64,000 bases of DNA from positions 3,720,001 through 3,784,000 of the forward strand of contig CP077641.1 in the NCBI GenBank assembly GCA_019056435.1. The letters are read 5' to 3'. The notes below the pieces were generated by a model. The model worked only from the letters and a program-made list of their open reading frames with translations. It was not told the origin of the DNA and did no database searches. A program made the position numbers and the translations under genes. Position 1 is the stretch's first letter, and every line of letters starts with the position of its first letter. Below, piece by piece: positions 63,929 to 64,000 of this stretch. The stretch comes from Stutzerimonas stutzeri. GTDB lineage: Bacteria; Pseudomonadota; Gammaproteobacteria; Pseudomonadales; Pseudomonadaceae.

Positions 63929-64000
63929 ATGAACGCCCTGCGGCGCGCTTGGGATCATTTCGAGGAAGGCTTCATTGCCTTCCTGCTGGCCGCGATGACG
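63929..64000 (+). CDS. dctQ: TRAP transporter small membrane subunit DctQ, 5' part
   Basis: The first 24 codons are visible: MNALRRAWDHFEEGFIAFLL, the opening of C4-dicarboxylate DctQ proteins from pseudomonads, with TGGAG nine bases ahead of the ATG. The gene runs off the right edge. A dctM is expected to follow. The matching dctP is not upstream, where it normally lies. Confidence 0.8.
   Translation, partial: MNALRRAWDHFEEGFIAFLLAAMT

Overview
This window reads as chromosomal DNA of a GC-rich gammaproteobacterium, most likely the Pseudomonas / Stutzerimonas group. The reasons are: the gene order LysR - CoA-transferase A - CoA-transferase B - thiolase - short-chain fatty acid permease (44-49 kb), which matches the P. 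aeruginosa dhcR-dhcA-dhcB-atoB region from memory; a hmgR / hmgA-fahA homogentisate locus; TRAP transporters; sigma-54 and FliA promoters; A-rich Crc/Hfq-type leaders; and Pseudomonas-style REP sequences. No tRNA, rRNA, CRISPR array, phage or transposase was seen.

Layout. 1-9.5 kb: end of a CoA-transferase operon (acetoacetate type) with a LiuR-like MerR regulator, a TRAP transporter, a sigma-54 enhancer-binding protein, a chorismate mutase, 3-hydroxybutyrate dehydrogenase and an M42 peptidase. 9.7-17.2 kb: a metabolic cluster with a beta-CASP nuclease, a Rieske FAD oxidoreductase, a PfkB kinase, a GH65 phosphorylase and DoxX. 17.5-26.3 kb: a second TRAP transporter, LysR, RidA, GST, phosphoglucomutase, a LysE exporter and a broken AraC gene. 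26.5-32.4 kb: two convergent GGDEF/EAL proteins separated by a palindromic repeat array. 32.5-39.6 kb: LysR, VOC protein, EamA exporter, a broken Na+/H+ antiporter and a secreted tannase-family esterase. 39.6-42.1 kb: remains of a beta-ketoadipate operon (pcaD, pcaF, decayed catJ/pcaJ). 42.2-53.3 kb: three chemoreceptors around the dhc/ato locus. 53.7-58.5 kb: MBOAT - FkbH - carrier protein - SGNH operon. 58.8-62.4 kb: fahA, hmgA and the IclR regulator. 62.5-64 kb: terC and the start of a dctQ gene.

Two systems stand out. First, a probable sigma-54 regulon: TGTCC-N8-GGACA dyads lie upstream of -24/-12 promoters of the first TRAP operon, of 3-hydroxybutyrate dehydrogenase and of the tannase-family esterase 30 kb away. 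With the enhancer-binding protein at 5.2 kb and the CoA-transferases this suggests one pathway from an extracellular ester through uptake and oxidation to acetoacetyl-CoA, with Crc/Hfq-type leaders on the same genes. Second, the MBOAT - FkbH - ACP - SGNH operon has the layout of the Dlt D-alanylation system, but the amino-acid ligase is replaced by an FkbH enzyme, which in known pathways loads a glyceryl unit on a carrier protein. It may decorate an exported glycan with glycerate or a similar acyl group.

Data quality: seven genes (araC, the 35.2-kb hypothetical, the antiporter, atoB, fahA, the IclR gene, terC) together carry nine single-base indels, all in short homopolymer runs, and each is restored by one base. 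This looks more like sequencing error than gene decay, so those 'pseudogenes' should be read with caution. The catJ/pcaJ remnant, which has real deletions, is different.
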